This document shows, piece by piece, positions 1 to 11,711 of a stretch of 64,000 bases of DNA. Position numbers and translations under genes: made by a program. The stretch is from Erythroxylum novogranatense (taxonomy: Eukaryota; Streptophyta; Magnoliopsida; Malpighiales; Erythroxylaceae). The first letter of the stretch is position 1; each line of letters begins with the position of its first letter. A model generated the notes under the pieces. It saw nothing but the letters and a program-made list of their open reading frames with translations. It ran no database searches and had not been told where the DNA came from. The stretch spans positions 81,766,964-81,830,963 of the forward strand of contig CM057228.1 of NCBI GenBank assembly GCA_029891385.1, written 5' to 3'.

Positions 1-95
1 TAATCAAAATCTAACAAAAAGTAGAAAAGAATATTTTTGGGATTTTTGAAATAATGCAATAAACAAAGAATCAGATAAAAATCAAATTGATAAAA
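1..95 (-). repeat. Family D LTR, left copy, distal piece
   Basis: These bases are the reverse complement of 35463-35557 on the right-hand D LTR. They join onto 11712-12899 once element A and one copy of its 5-bp duplication are removed. The D LTR was therefore present before A landed in it. It continues past the left window edge, so its far end is not visible. Nothing here is coding. Confidence 0.85.
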
Positions 96-546
96 TGTAA
101 CACCCCACTCCCGCATGACCCGAACCCAACATCGATGGTGATATCCGAGTTCGTGCCCCGCGAGGTTGGCGTGCTACATCACTCAGTCAGTCAAAATTCC
201 GTATAAATAAATTTTTTTCAAACATTCATTCCATCAGAGCCATTTCCTTTTTCTTTCATTTACACTAATGTGCGCAGAAAACAGTAGACAATTTGCATCA
301 ACGTGCATAGATAACCATTTTCAATTAATACAATCAGTTTCAGTTATTACAAATAGTCAACCATAAATTACAATAACCATTTTATGTACAAAACAGAACC
401 ACATTGGCCCATTACACATCCAATTAGTCATTTTGGAATACAATTTATTGGACACCAATGCGCATTTAAAACCGATCCCGATCTCTTCTACTTCAATACC
501 CAACAACGTTATACGCCCGTTGCCTAACGGGGTATTCTTCTGAGTC

Positions 547-1297
547 CTGAAAAATAATTGCAAATTTTGGGTGAGTTTTGCGAACTCAGTGAGAAACCAT
601 CATCGATGGTTCACTCAACTCATGCATATTCAATCAATTTACTAAATAATACATACGATCACATTTCTCAAATGTAAGGCATTTCGCCTTTAACACAATT
701 CATATTCAATCATTTATAGATGCAATGCACATGTGACACTTTTCATTTTCATTTCATTGTTGTGACTGTAAGGCCCTAAATCGTCCCGATGGATTTTACA
801 CATTGCGTTGAGCCAGTGCCTCTGAAAATATTGGGCTTGAAGCCCTGATACATTGAGCCTGAGGCTCTGAATACGTTGGACTCGAGGTCCTGTGCGTTGA
901 GCTGAAAGCTCTCATATAAGTTGGGCGTGATATGCCCTGATACGGGGGCTGCTCCTGTCACAACTGCCTTTATCTGATCATACTTTTATGCATGCAATGT
1001 ACGTGTTCCAATTCACATTCACAGTCATTTTACATTTCAAAGACCAATTCCCATTCCTTCGAACCTTCGGTCCGATAATTCAGTCACTAATAAATTTCAT
1101 ATTCACAAATTATTCCATTGAAGCACCCATGCATAGTTACACACAAATAGCACTTCGATATCACATTCCAAATATTTCAGACACCTACGGTCCAAAATCA
1201 GTCAAAATCAAACACACATAACCCTTCATTATCTCCACATGACATAATTGCAAAATATTAAACACATAAAGGTTGAGGAACCAACTAGGTTACTCAC
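547..1297 (-). promoter_or_regulatory. Candidate LTR intron, element A
   Basis: On the minus strand the sequence reads AG/GTGAGTAACC with the donor G at 1297, and TTATTTTTCAG/GACT with the last intron base at 547. That gives a 751-nt candidate intron. Both sites recur at the same relative place in LTRs B, C and G, and F has slightly altered versions. In the second A LTR the donor is intact (near 8912), but the acceptor CAG/GAC reads CGGGAC (near 8170). Splicing is inferred and has not been demonstrated. Confidence 0.5.
833..937. repeat. Array of five short palindromes in LTR A
   Basis: Five consecutive short palindromes start at 833, 855, 878, 899 and 923, a spacing of 21-24 bp. They read GGGCTTGAAGCCC, GAGCCTGAGGCTC, GGACTCGAGGTCC, GAGCTGAAAGCTC and GGGCGTGATATGCCC. 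The stem bases differ from unit to unit while both arms stay complementary. That is the pattern expected if pairing, rather than sequence, is conserved. The array lies inside the candidate intron. Related palindromes occupy the same position in LTRs B, C, E, F and G. Confidence 0.75.
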
Positions 1298-1877
1298 CTG
1301 TATTTTCGAGCCAAAATCTGGTCGTCTCAGTGGCGTCGGTGGACCGACGCTTCAAGTGTGACTCTATAACAGTGACAGTATACAAACATTATCAATTGTT
1401 CAATCAGAACTATATCAGAATGCACATGTAACACTTAGAAGGTGCACAATGCATGATCATGATATTCCCATCCCTAATCCCATTTTTTTCATCATAAAAA
1501 TTCGTCTAAAAATTAGAAACCTATTGGCGCTGACGGTGCGCAATTCGGACCTCTATAGGTCCCCAATAAAACAAAACAGTAATTAGACAGACCCTTATCC
1601 GGACCCACGTCAATTTCCCATCTAAAAATCCCGAATCTCTCAGAAAATGAAATTCAATATTCTATGAATCCGATGCCTCAAGAATCAGGTCAATCGGACG
1701 TCGGACGGAAGAGTTATTCACGAAAGAAACCAAAATTCACATTAAATGTATAACCCTTATTTCCTTCTTTGTTTTCCTGATTTCTAACCAAAATTTAATC
1801 TATCATATCCCTTTCTACACATTTCAGAAAAATGCAAACTATACCTTGTTGGAAAGATAATGAAACCCTCTACAATT

Positions 1878-2245
1878 CTCAAGAAGACCATAAAAATCAA
1901 TTTCACCCCTAAGGGTGTTAAAAATCCAATCAAACCTACTGCCCACTCAAAACCTATCAAAACAGGGCAGTACATTGTAAATTCAGTAAATCTCTGATTC
2001 TTCAGTAAACAATTACACAATAATTAAGGCAGTAAGATCACAACGTTATCTACAACTTTCATGAACAATCCAAAATCAGATTCACTTGCTAACTATGTCA
2101 AACAATTCACCAAAGCATCAGCCCTCAGAATTTTCCCAATCTGAACAGCACATTTCACAACAGTATATCTCTTACCAAAAATGTCACCAAATTCACTACC
2201 TTATATCACTGAAAATATAAGATCTCAAACTTCAATTTTCATGAA
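1878..2245 (-). repeat. 180-bp periodic segment in LTR A
   Basis: A phrase resembling TTCATGAAAGTTGTAGA occurs on the minus strand with its TTCATGAA core at 2238-2245 and 2058-2065. A variant, TTCTTGAG, lies at 1885-1878. The spacing is exactly 180 bp each time. The flanking sequence between cores is only weakly similar, so this is an ancient tandem duplication seen through its conserved core. Confidence 0.6.
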
Positions 2246-4097
2246 GAACTCAACATCCAATTCGATCTCTAACAATTTCAAATCTGTTATACAAGTTTCT
2301 GTCATGATCAGCAGTTAACATCCTAATGCAGGTTCAGATTTTGAAAATCCATAACTCCCACATCTGATCTCTAAAACTTATATGCAATATACCATTTTCA
2401 AGATAAATGTGTCTTATAAAACTCTTCAGTAGATCCCTAACACCAATTCAGTTCACAAAAATTACTAAAATTCCTCCAAATCAGAATGTACACCAAATCT
2501 ACCATTTCAACTAGGTTTCATTCAATGCATTAAAACAGCCAACAGTTATTGGTCCATAACTCCTACTAGACATATCGAAAAATTGCAAAATCAGTGGCAT
2601 TGGAAAGCTAACTGAATAGGCTTAAACTTTCATTTATTCCATTTTTCCTAATTCCTTCTCAATTATTTTAGAAAAAATTGCAAAACGCATAGGTTATAAA
2701 TCCGGATACTGTTCACATCATTTCCAGCAGTAACTTTCCAGGCCATATTTCACCCTCTTACAGCTAAAATTGGACAACACCTATTTCACACAAAAATGTA
2801 GCCAACAAACCAAAGTTTAAGTGGGAACAAACTTTGCCTAATTTGCATATCTAAACAATGAGTTATGATCAAATCAGTATACTAGGTCAAAAATCAATTT
2901 CCAGCTTTACTTCTCCAATTCACTTCCTATCATACCAATTCAATTCCTACTACCATAGTCATCTCATTTTAACACAAAATCAGTACCTACAATATTCATA
3001 CATTCACTAGGGCTAATACTCAAAATTTTGCAGCACTCAATTCTTCATTTCTAAGTAAAATCAATCATCCATTTGTATTCAAAATCAAGTTAAAAACACT
3101 CATTCATACTCCTTCATCAATTCATAACTAACCCTAACCTAACACCCACTCATTCAAGCCATATTAGTCATCAATTTAAGTCATCAATAATCATAATAAA
3201 TGTACCAAACCTCCCATTAATTACTCCTAACTACCATGGCATTCAATTTCTAAATCAAATCATAAAGAAAGCTTAACAACAAAACTTACCTACTAGCTTT
3301 TCCAACCTTGAATTCCTTTCACCTCTTTACTTCCTACCTTCTTTAATCACTTCTTCTACCACCATAACATATATTTCATCATCATGGGAAGACTATAGCT
3401 TAGTGACAAGTAAGAGAGTTCTTGAGTGTTTGGAGGAAGATGAAAAAAAGAAGAAGCAAAAATCGATGGTGGTGGGAGAGATGAGTGTTTTAGGTGGAAA
3501 ACAACAATTCAAGCAATTAAAGCTTGTTTCCCTTCTTTCCTATAACCACAACCGTGGGTGAGTGATGATAAGAAGGCATTAATGAGAGGCTAGGTGGCTT
3601 TATGCCATTAGTCAAATAATGTAGATGAAAAGTCAACCTATTAATATTTTAATCAATTTAAACCTAGTCCAAAATTAATCCAATCAATTCCAATGACCAT
3701 AATTTCAATCCCAAAATAATATACCTAATAATACAGTGCCAGTGGGTAGAAACTTTCGCTACCGAAAATCGACCGATTCGTCAATTGGCGATTTTTTTCC
3801 GGTCCGGGAATTTTCTCCGGAAAAATTCAGAAAAATTTCTAAAAATCCCTTAAAATAGAAAACAATTTATGGCACACTCAAAATAATTTTTCAAACCCAT
3901 TAACCACGTTAATCCCAATAAAATTATCTTAGGCACGTAAACCGCGAATATCATGTATGCATGCACAGTAATTTCATGTGCACAAATATGACTGTGGACC
4001 AATCCTATTATGCATGAGCAATCCTATGAAATCCCAATCTAGCCCATCCTATGCCAATTTACTATTCTACCCTTCCAATTGAGGGTGGGATGTTACA

Positions 4098-4115
4098 ATT
4101 CCACCCTCCTAATAA
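4098..4115 (-). other. Polypurine tract, element A
   Basis: On the minus strand a purine-rich run (TTATTAGGAGGGTGGAAT) lies directly before the 3' LTR start. It is the expected primer for plus-strand synthesis and closely matches the tracts of B (32114-32131) and C (23241-23256). Confidence 0.75.
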
Positions 4116-7100
4116 AAATTTCGTCCTCGAAATTCTCAGTCAACAGTTCAGTATGACCGTAATCATATGTTCCTATCTGTCCCATACACTTTTCCACTCA
4201 ATAATTCATTTTCCGAAAGGTCATCAGAACCATATTTAGTCATTGTTCAGCCACTAATTTGGCTAACTCATTATCACTCAAGACAAGAGATTTGACTCAA
4301 CAAGGCTATCAGTTGGCGATCTCATTTTCTTAGCTATCTCACTTGCCATTTTCATAGTAGTCATTACCTTTAGTTCCAATGCTATGACTCAATTCATTAT
4401 TTCCGAAACTGTTCACTAATCATCACATTTATCCATCCAATACCTTTTTCTCACTATACCGTCCAATATCTTTTTCTCCCAATAACATACAGACTAAGTC
4501 GTATTCCACGGAGTACATCTGTTCAAAGTGATACGTACAATAACCTCCTTTATCTCGTCAGGGACAATTCACGTTCCTTTGGTACCAATACAATGACATT
4601 TAGCTCCATTTCATTATAACCAGTGATACTTTACCTAATGCAACATGCTTTATATCCCGCTGACTCTCTCGCTCGATTCAATTCTCCTTAGACCATTCAT
4701 TATTCTAACGTGTTAACGCACTTTATTCAGATATGTACTTAACCCCATTCACTTTCTGAGTCACTTTCCTTCGTTTCACTCATCACGCCTCAAATCCATT
4801 CGGTCTTTGACTCGTTAGGCGTTAGCAAAGTAGCAAGATATCCCTACAAAGAATCAAAACTCTATCACACGATCATAATCAAGTATTTTCCTGTTGAACA
4901 TTTAAACCTATAAGCACTTAAATCAATAATCACTTCATTCTATACCCACAGTTATTCAATTTCACTTTTCGCATATGATTACTAGAATGTCTAGCTTCGA
5001 CTATTCAATTTCTTTGCTCATCAATTCCTTTGTTCAATACCGTCACATGCTTATTATTATTATTATTTTATTTTTTTAATCATTCAATACCATTCTCCCG
5101 ATTACCCTTGAATCTTCAGATTTCAAGATGGGAATCACCAATTTGATTCCTAAACTATTGACCTTTCTTACCCCTATTCAGTACCACTAAATCTCCAACC
5201 TCAATTCTTCACAATTACCCTTAATCAACTTGACATTCTTTGAAAAATCCCAATACCTGTAATTGATTTGTTTATCGCAGCCTTATCTGTTCCCTATTTG
5301 AGTTTAGTCAGCAGAATTGTCTGTTCATTTCAGAATTGTCGGTATAGTAGTCATTTATGTCCATCATTTACCTCGAATTAACCCAATGTATCCTTATAGG
5401 AATCTAAGGTCTCCAAGGCTTGAAACAATTTCGATCATAGCACCAATACCATTTATCAAAGTCACTTCAATTTATCTTATACCGTTTTAACATCATGTTT
5501 CAGTTCAACATACATTGTCCACTTTCCAAAGGTATGCTTATCAGTAGTATCAAATTCTTCAATAATTCATAGAGTTCATTTTACTTTTCACTGTTCAATC
5601 CTTTCAAACACATTCTGTCGATAATTATCATCACTTCCATTTGCTACTTTGCATCATTCCCTCTTAAACTTTTCCATACATCACCAAACATCATTCAATT
5701 CATTCTGTCCACAATTAGTGTATTTGCAATCCCTTTATGAAGATAACACTACATCACGTCATTGTCAGTTTTCCTTTAGGACTTTTTGTCTCTATTCATT
5801 TTCTCCTTTCAATTGATTTTCTGTCATCCACATCGATATATGCCAATACCTAGTCATCCGTACTTGGACCTCCATAAATTTCACTTCATTTGAGTATTTC
5901 ACTTCACAATTCGGGACTATTTTATTCTTAGTTTCAAATCTAGATTTTCCAACAGTTTTACATCACACATGGAGCTCTATTCACTTCACATTGCAATAAA
6001 ATCATCTCAAATTAAAATTCCACTCATGTCGTTGGATACTTTACATTTCCGCACACACAATACAGATAACCTCAGTCGTAAATTTTGCTTGTTATGTCTA
6101 AATCTCCTCTTTAGATATGACTCAATTTCACTTTTGATACTTCATTTCGTTTGACCATTAGTCTTGCTACCATCATTATAATGTTCACAAAAGTCTCATC
6201 AATCAATTAGTGTCCCTAATTGCTTTTCAATTATTCTTAAACACTAACTCAATCAGAACAATTTTATGCCATACTTTGAAAGATCAGAACATTCCTTGCA
6301 CTAAATACACTTTCTTTAACCCTAAACTTTACTATACATATTACCCGAAATCATTTCCTCTTATCCGGAAACCAATTAGTAATACAATTCAGATTATGCC
6401 ATAATCATTTCTCATTTCCTTTCATCAAGGTACATTCATTCCTCCTATGTCTTACTTTAATCCATTATGAACTTTACTCTTATAGCCACTCATAGTAGCA
6501 CATATTTAACCATTCACCGATCATCTCCTCTATGATTTCCATATATCTTTCACATACGCTTCATTAATCATGATCAACTTTACTGTCCAATAGATACTCC
6601 CAATGGTAATTCGACTTACATAGTTTTCTTCATATATCATGAATGTGTCAGCTTGACCTTAAAAGGTCATATCCATTTGGCTTATATACTGTCATCGTGT
6701 TATTGCTGCGTATCTTTGTATTTTTCTGAAACAATCCATGATAGGGTAGTCACAGTTCCCAAAACACGACAAAATCGTTGATACAACTCCATTGTATCTC
6801 TATCTATTTACCCATCCAGTTACCATTTCTGTGTCTATATACATCTTTTTACCCAAATCTAGAATTTCCCGATACACAATCAGTAAAAAATTGTCAGTCT
6901 GTCTTTTTCCCTTACCATCCTTTGATACTAGTTTCCAAACTCTTAGCACAATATTCACATAACCATTTCAGTCTCATGCTTATGCGTTCAAGGTCATTCC
7001 CGTTTCACGAGTTCATTTCAGCTTATCTCGCACACTTTTATCTTCTACTTTTCTTACTCGACTAGCACTAGGTACTTTGCTCTTTCGGTTCTAGTAGACC

Positions 7101-7707
7101 TAAGATGCGGTACAATAGTGATCCTATCACAATCCCGCTATCCTCATCTACCTATGATATCTACGATATTGAACACAAATGCAAAGTGAATCCATATCTT
7201 TGATCGGATCATCTATACTTTACTCTGGGCCAATATTTCCCATTTCATGACAAATACAGTCAGAGTTGTAATTACCTATTCATCCCAGACTTTTAATCTC
7301 ACTTAGGCCTACTATAACCAGTATGCCTTCCATATCTTTAGTGGACCTTTCCAAGTTCTAGACATATTCATTTTTCTGTCACCATAATATTGCCATTTTA
7401 ATCAGGGAATTCATTAATATCACTTCTTTCCTTAATCGCCTAGGCCAACATCATTCCGACCACGTGACAATATCAATCTCCTTATTCATTTTTCCTTTTC
7501 CTTTCCTAATTGCTTATACACTTACTGGGGTTCACCTCTACTACGCCTCACTTTTCTCTCACTTAGCCTCTTAACACATTCGCACACGAGGATTTCTACT
7601 CGTGCGACTCGGATAAGGATCGCTTATCACGGTCTGCAACGACACGACTCAAATGCATGCAACTTAACCTATGTTTCAGACTGTGCCCAGATACAATCGT
7701 ATTGCTG

Positions 7708-7720
7708 GGCTCTGATACCA
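7708..7720 (-). other. Primer-binding site, element A
   Basis: On the minus strand this reads TGGTATCAGAGCC, beginning 6 bp inside the 5' LTR boundary. It is the usual plant retrotransposon site complementary to the 3' end of initiator methionine tRNA. It fixes the element's orientation. Confidence 0.85.
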
Positions 7721-7726
7721 CCTAAA

Positions 7727-10700
7727 TGTAACACCCCACTCCCGCATGACCCAACCCGACATCGATGGTGATATCCGAGTTCGTGCCCCGCGAGGGTGGC
7801 GTGCTACATCACTCGACCGATCAAAATTTTGTATAAATAAATTTTTTCAAACATTCATTCCATCGAGCCATTCCTTTTTCTTTCATTTACACTAATGTGC
7901 GGAAAACAAGAGACAATTTGCATCAACGCATATAGATAACCATTTTCGCTAATACAATCGGTTTGCTTATTACGAATAGTCAACCATAAATTACAATAAC
8001 CATTTTATGTACAAAATGAACCACATTGGCCCATTACACATCCAATTAGTCATTTTGGAATACAATTCTATTGGACACTAATGCATAAAAATCGATCCCG
8101 ATCTCTTCTCTACTTCAATACCCAACAACGTTATACGCCTGCTGCCTAACGGGTATTATTCTCGAGTCCCGAAAAATAATTGCAAATTTTGGGTGAGTTT
8201 TATGAACTCGGTGAGAAACCATCATCGATGGTTCACTCAACTCATGCATATTCAATCAATTTACTAAATAATACATACGATCACATTTCTCAAATGTAAG
8301 GCATTTCGCCTTTAACACAATTCATATTCAATCATTTATAGATGCAATGCACATGTGACACTTTTCATTTTCATTTCATTGTTGTGACCGTAAGCGTCTC
8401 AAATCGCCCCAATGGACGGGCACATTGCGCTGAGCCGATGACTCGAAAATATCGGGCTTGAAGCCTCGATACATCGAGCTCGAGGCTCAATACGCTGGAC
8501 CCGAGGTCCCGTGCTGAGCTGAAAGCTCTCATATAAGTTGGGCGTGATATGCCCTGATACGGGGGCTGCTCCGGTCACAACTGCCTTTATCTGATCATAC
8601 TTTTATGCATGCAATGTACGTGTTCCAATTCACATTCACAATCATTTTACATTTCAAAGACCAATTCCCATTCCTTCAGACCTTCGGTCCGATAATTCAG
8701 TCACTAATAAATTTCATATTCACAAATTATTCCATTGAAGCACCCATGCATAGTTACACACAAATAGCACTTCGATATCACATTCCAAATATTTCAGAAA
8801 CCTACGGTCCAAAATCACCAAAATCAAACACACATAACCTCCATTATCTCCACATGACATAATTGCAAAATATTAAACACATAAAGGTTGAGGAACCAAC
8901 TAGGTTACTCACCTGTGTTTCGAGCCAAAATATGGTCGTCTCGGTGGCGTCGGTGGACCGACGCTCAAGTGTGACTCTATAACGGATGACGATACAAACA
9001 TTATCAATTGTTCAATCGTAACTATATCGTAATGCACATGTAACACTTAGAAGGTGCACAATGCATGATCATGATATTCCATCCCTAATCCCATTTTTTC
9101 CATCATAAAAATCCGCCTAAAATTAGAAACCTATTGGCGCCGACGGTGCATGCAATTCGGACCTCTATAGGTCCCCAATAAAACAAAACAGTAATTAGAC
9201 AGACCCTTATCCGGACCCACGTCAATTTTCCGTCTAAAAATCCCGAATCTCTCAGAAAATGAAATTAAATATTCTATGAATCCGATGCCTCAAGAATCAG
9301 GTCAATCGGACGTCGGACGGAAGAGTTATTCCCGAAAGAAACCAAAATTCACATTAAATGTATAACCCTTATTTCCTTCTTTGTTTTCCTGATTTCTAAC
9401 CAAAATTTAATCTATCATATCCCTTTCTACACATTTCAGAAAAATGCAAACTATACCTTGTTGGAAAGATAATGAAACCCTCTACAATTCTCAAGAAGAC
9501 CATAAAAATCAATTTCACCCCTAAGGGTGTTAAAAATCCAATCAAACCTACTGCCCACTCAAAACCTATCAAAACAGGGCAGTACATTGCAAATTCAGTA
9601 ACTCTCTGATTCTTCAGTCAACAATTACACAATAATTAAGGCAGTAAGATCACAACGTTATCTACAACTTGTATGAACGACCCAAAATCAGATTCACTTT
9701 GTAACTATGTCAAACAATTCACCAAAGCATCCGCCCTCAGAATTTTCCCAATCTGAACAGCACATTTCACAACAGTATATCTCTTAGCACAAATGTCACC
9801 AAATTCACTACCTTATATCACTGAAAAGATAAGATCTCAAAATTCAAATTTCATGAAGAACTCAACATCCAATTCGATCTCTAACAATTTCAAATCTGTT
9901 ATACAAGTTTCTGTCATGATCAGCCGTTAACATCCTAATGAAGGTTCAGATTTTGAAAATCCATAACTCCCACATCTGATCTCTAAAACTTATATTCCAT
10001 ATACCATTTTCAAGATAAATGTGTCTTATAAAACTCTTCATTAGATCCCTAACACCAATTCAGTTCACACAAATTACTAAAATTCCTCCAAATTAGAATG
10101 TACACCAAATCTACCATTTCAACTAGGTTTCATTCAATGCATTAAAACAGCCAACAGTTATTGGTCCATAACTCCTACTAGACATATCGAAAAATTGCAA
10201 AATCAGTGGCATTGGAAAGCTAACTGAATAGGCTTAAACTTTCATTTAGTCCATTTTCCATAATTCCTTCTCAATTAATTTAGAAAATTTTGAACTCATA
10301 GGTTATAAATCTGGATACTGTTCACATCATTTCCAGCAGTAACTTTCCAGGCCATATTTCACCCTCTTACAGCTAAAATTGGACAACACCTATTTCAGAC
10401 AAAAATGTAGCCAACAAACCAAAGTTTAAGCGGGCACAAACGTTGCCTAATTTTCATATCCAAACAATGAGTTATGATCAAATCAGTATACTAGGTCAAA
10501 AATCAATTTCCAGCTTTACTTCTCCAATTCACTTCCTATCATACCAATTCAATTCCTCCTACCATAGTCATCTCATTTTAACACAAAATCAGTACCTACA
10601 ATATTCATACATTCACTAGGGCTAATACTCAAAATTTTGCAGCACTCAATTCTTCATTTCTAAGTAAAATCAATCATCCATTTGTATTCAAAATCAAGTT

Positions 10701-11706
10701 AAAAACACTCATTCATACTCCTTCATCAATTCATAACTAACCCTAACCTAACACCCACTAATTCAAGCCATATTAGTCATCAATTTAAGGCATCAATAAT
10801 CATAATAAATGTACCAAACCTCCCATTAATTACTCCTAACTACCATGGCATTCAATTTCTAAATCAAATCATAAAGAAAGCTTAACAACAAAACTTACCT
10901 ACTAGCTTTTCCAACCTTGAATTCCTTTCACCTCTTTACTTCCTACCTTCACTAATCACTTCTTCTACCACCATAATATATATTTCATCATCATGGGAAG
11001 ACTATAGCTTAGTGACAAGTAAGAGAGTTCTTGAGTGTTTGGAGGAAGATGAAAAAAAGAAGAAGCAAAAATCGATGGTGGTGGGAGAGATGAGTGTTTT
11101 AGGTGGAAAGCAACAATCCAAGCAATTAAAGCTTGTTTCCCTTCTTTCCTATAACCACAACCGTGGGTGAGTGATGATAAGAAGGCATTAATGAGAGGCT
11201 AGGTGGCTTTATGCCATTAGTCCAACAATGTAGATGAAAAGTCAACCTATTAATATTTTAATCAATTTAAACCTAGTCCAAAATTAATCCAATCAATTCC
11301 AATGTCCCTAATTTCAATCCCAAAATAATATATCTAATAATACAGTGCCAGTGGGTAGAAACTTTCGCTATCGAAAATCGACCGGTTCGCTAATTGGCGA
11401 TTTTTTTCCGATCCAAGAATTTTATCCGGAAAAATCCAAAAAAATTCTTTAAAATCCCTTAAAATAGAAAACAATTTATGGCACACTCAGAATAATTTTT
11501 CAAACCCATTAACCACGTTAATCCCAATATAATTATCTTAGGCACGCAAACCGGGAATATCATGTATGCATGCACAGTAATTTCATGTGCACAAATATGA
11601 CTGTGGACCAATCCTATTATGCATGAGCAATCCTATGAAATCCCAATCTAGCCCATCCTATGCCAATTTATTATTCTACCCTTCCAATTGAGGGTGGGAT
11701 GTTACA
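7727..11706 (-). repeat. Element A 5' LTR
   Basis: This LTR is 3,980 bp, bounded by TG/CA, and aligns along its whole length with 96-4097. Most differences from the other copy lie in the low-coordinate 1.4 kb (about 7810-9140), where CAG and CTG of the left copy repeatedly read CG here. From 9150 upward the copies are nearly identical and CAG/CTG triplets are preserved. The LTR carries the intron-like block, palindrome array and 180-bp periodic segment described separately for the left copy. Confidence 0.88.
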
Positions 11707-11711
11707 TAAAA

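Larger units (their letters stand above)
96..4097 (-). repeat. Element A 3' LTR
   Basis: This LTR is 4,002 bp. In element orientation it runs from 4097 down to 96. Landmarks in that order are: a 180-bp periodic segment (near 2245 to 1878); a conserved block with GTCCGATTGACCTGATTCT (near 1700) and CTATAGAGGTCCGAATTG (near 1550); a TTATAGAG box (near 1360); a consensus splice donor (1297); a palindrome array (937-833); ACCATC/GATGGT palindromes (near 600); and a TTTTTCAG acceptor (547). No reading frame longer than about 80 codons has coding character. Confidence 0.88.
4098..7726 (-). other. Element A internal domain, non-coding
   Basis: This 3.6-kb stretch between the LTRs holds no protein gene. 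All reading frames are short and none shows a gag, protease, RT or integrase motif. It is homologous to the interior of element C: the block after the primer-binding site, with the phrase GCATGCATTTGAGTCGTGTC, can be read in both. At the 3' end it keeps TTTCGAGGACGAAATTTTT, which in chromovirus B is the end of the integrase gene. That fragment is probably a relic of an autonomous ancestor. Confidence 0.75.
96..11706 (-). mobile_element. Element A: non-coding long-LTR retrotransposon (LARD-like)
   Basis: A complete LTR element begins TGTAACACC and ends TGTTACA. It is flanked by the 5-bp target duplication TAAAA (91-95 and 11707-11711). The uninterrupted empty site can be read on the right-hand D LTR near 35460, which proves the insertion. 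The LTRs are 96-4097 and 7727-11706, about 4.0 kb each, with a 3.6-kb interior. A primer-binding site reading GGTGGTATCAGAGCCC on the minus strand next to 7727 sets the orientation: the right LTR is the 5' LTR. No gag or pol reading frame survives in the interior, so the element is non-autonomous. Long LTRs plus a conserved non-coding interior match the published class of large retrotransposon derivatives. The primer-binding site and the 3' end resemble chromovirus B in this window, its probable helper type. Confidence 0.9.

Noticed and set aside
988..1221. Similar 77- and 85-codon frames in the two A LTRs (988-1221 and 8605-8862)
   Set aside because: Their resemblance only reflects LTR identity. 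They lie antisense to the element within the candidate intron and have no coding features.
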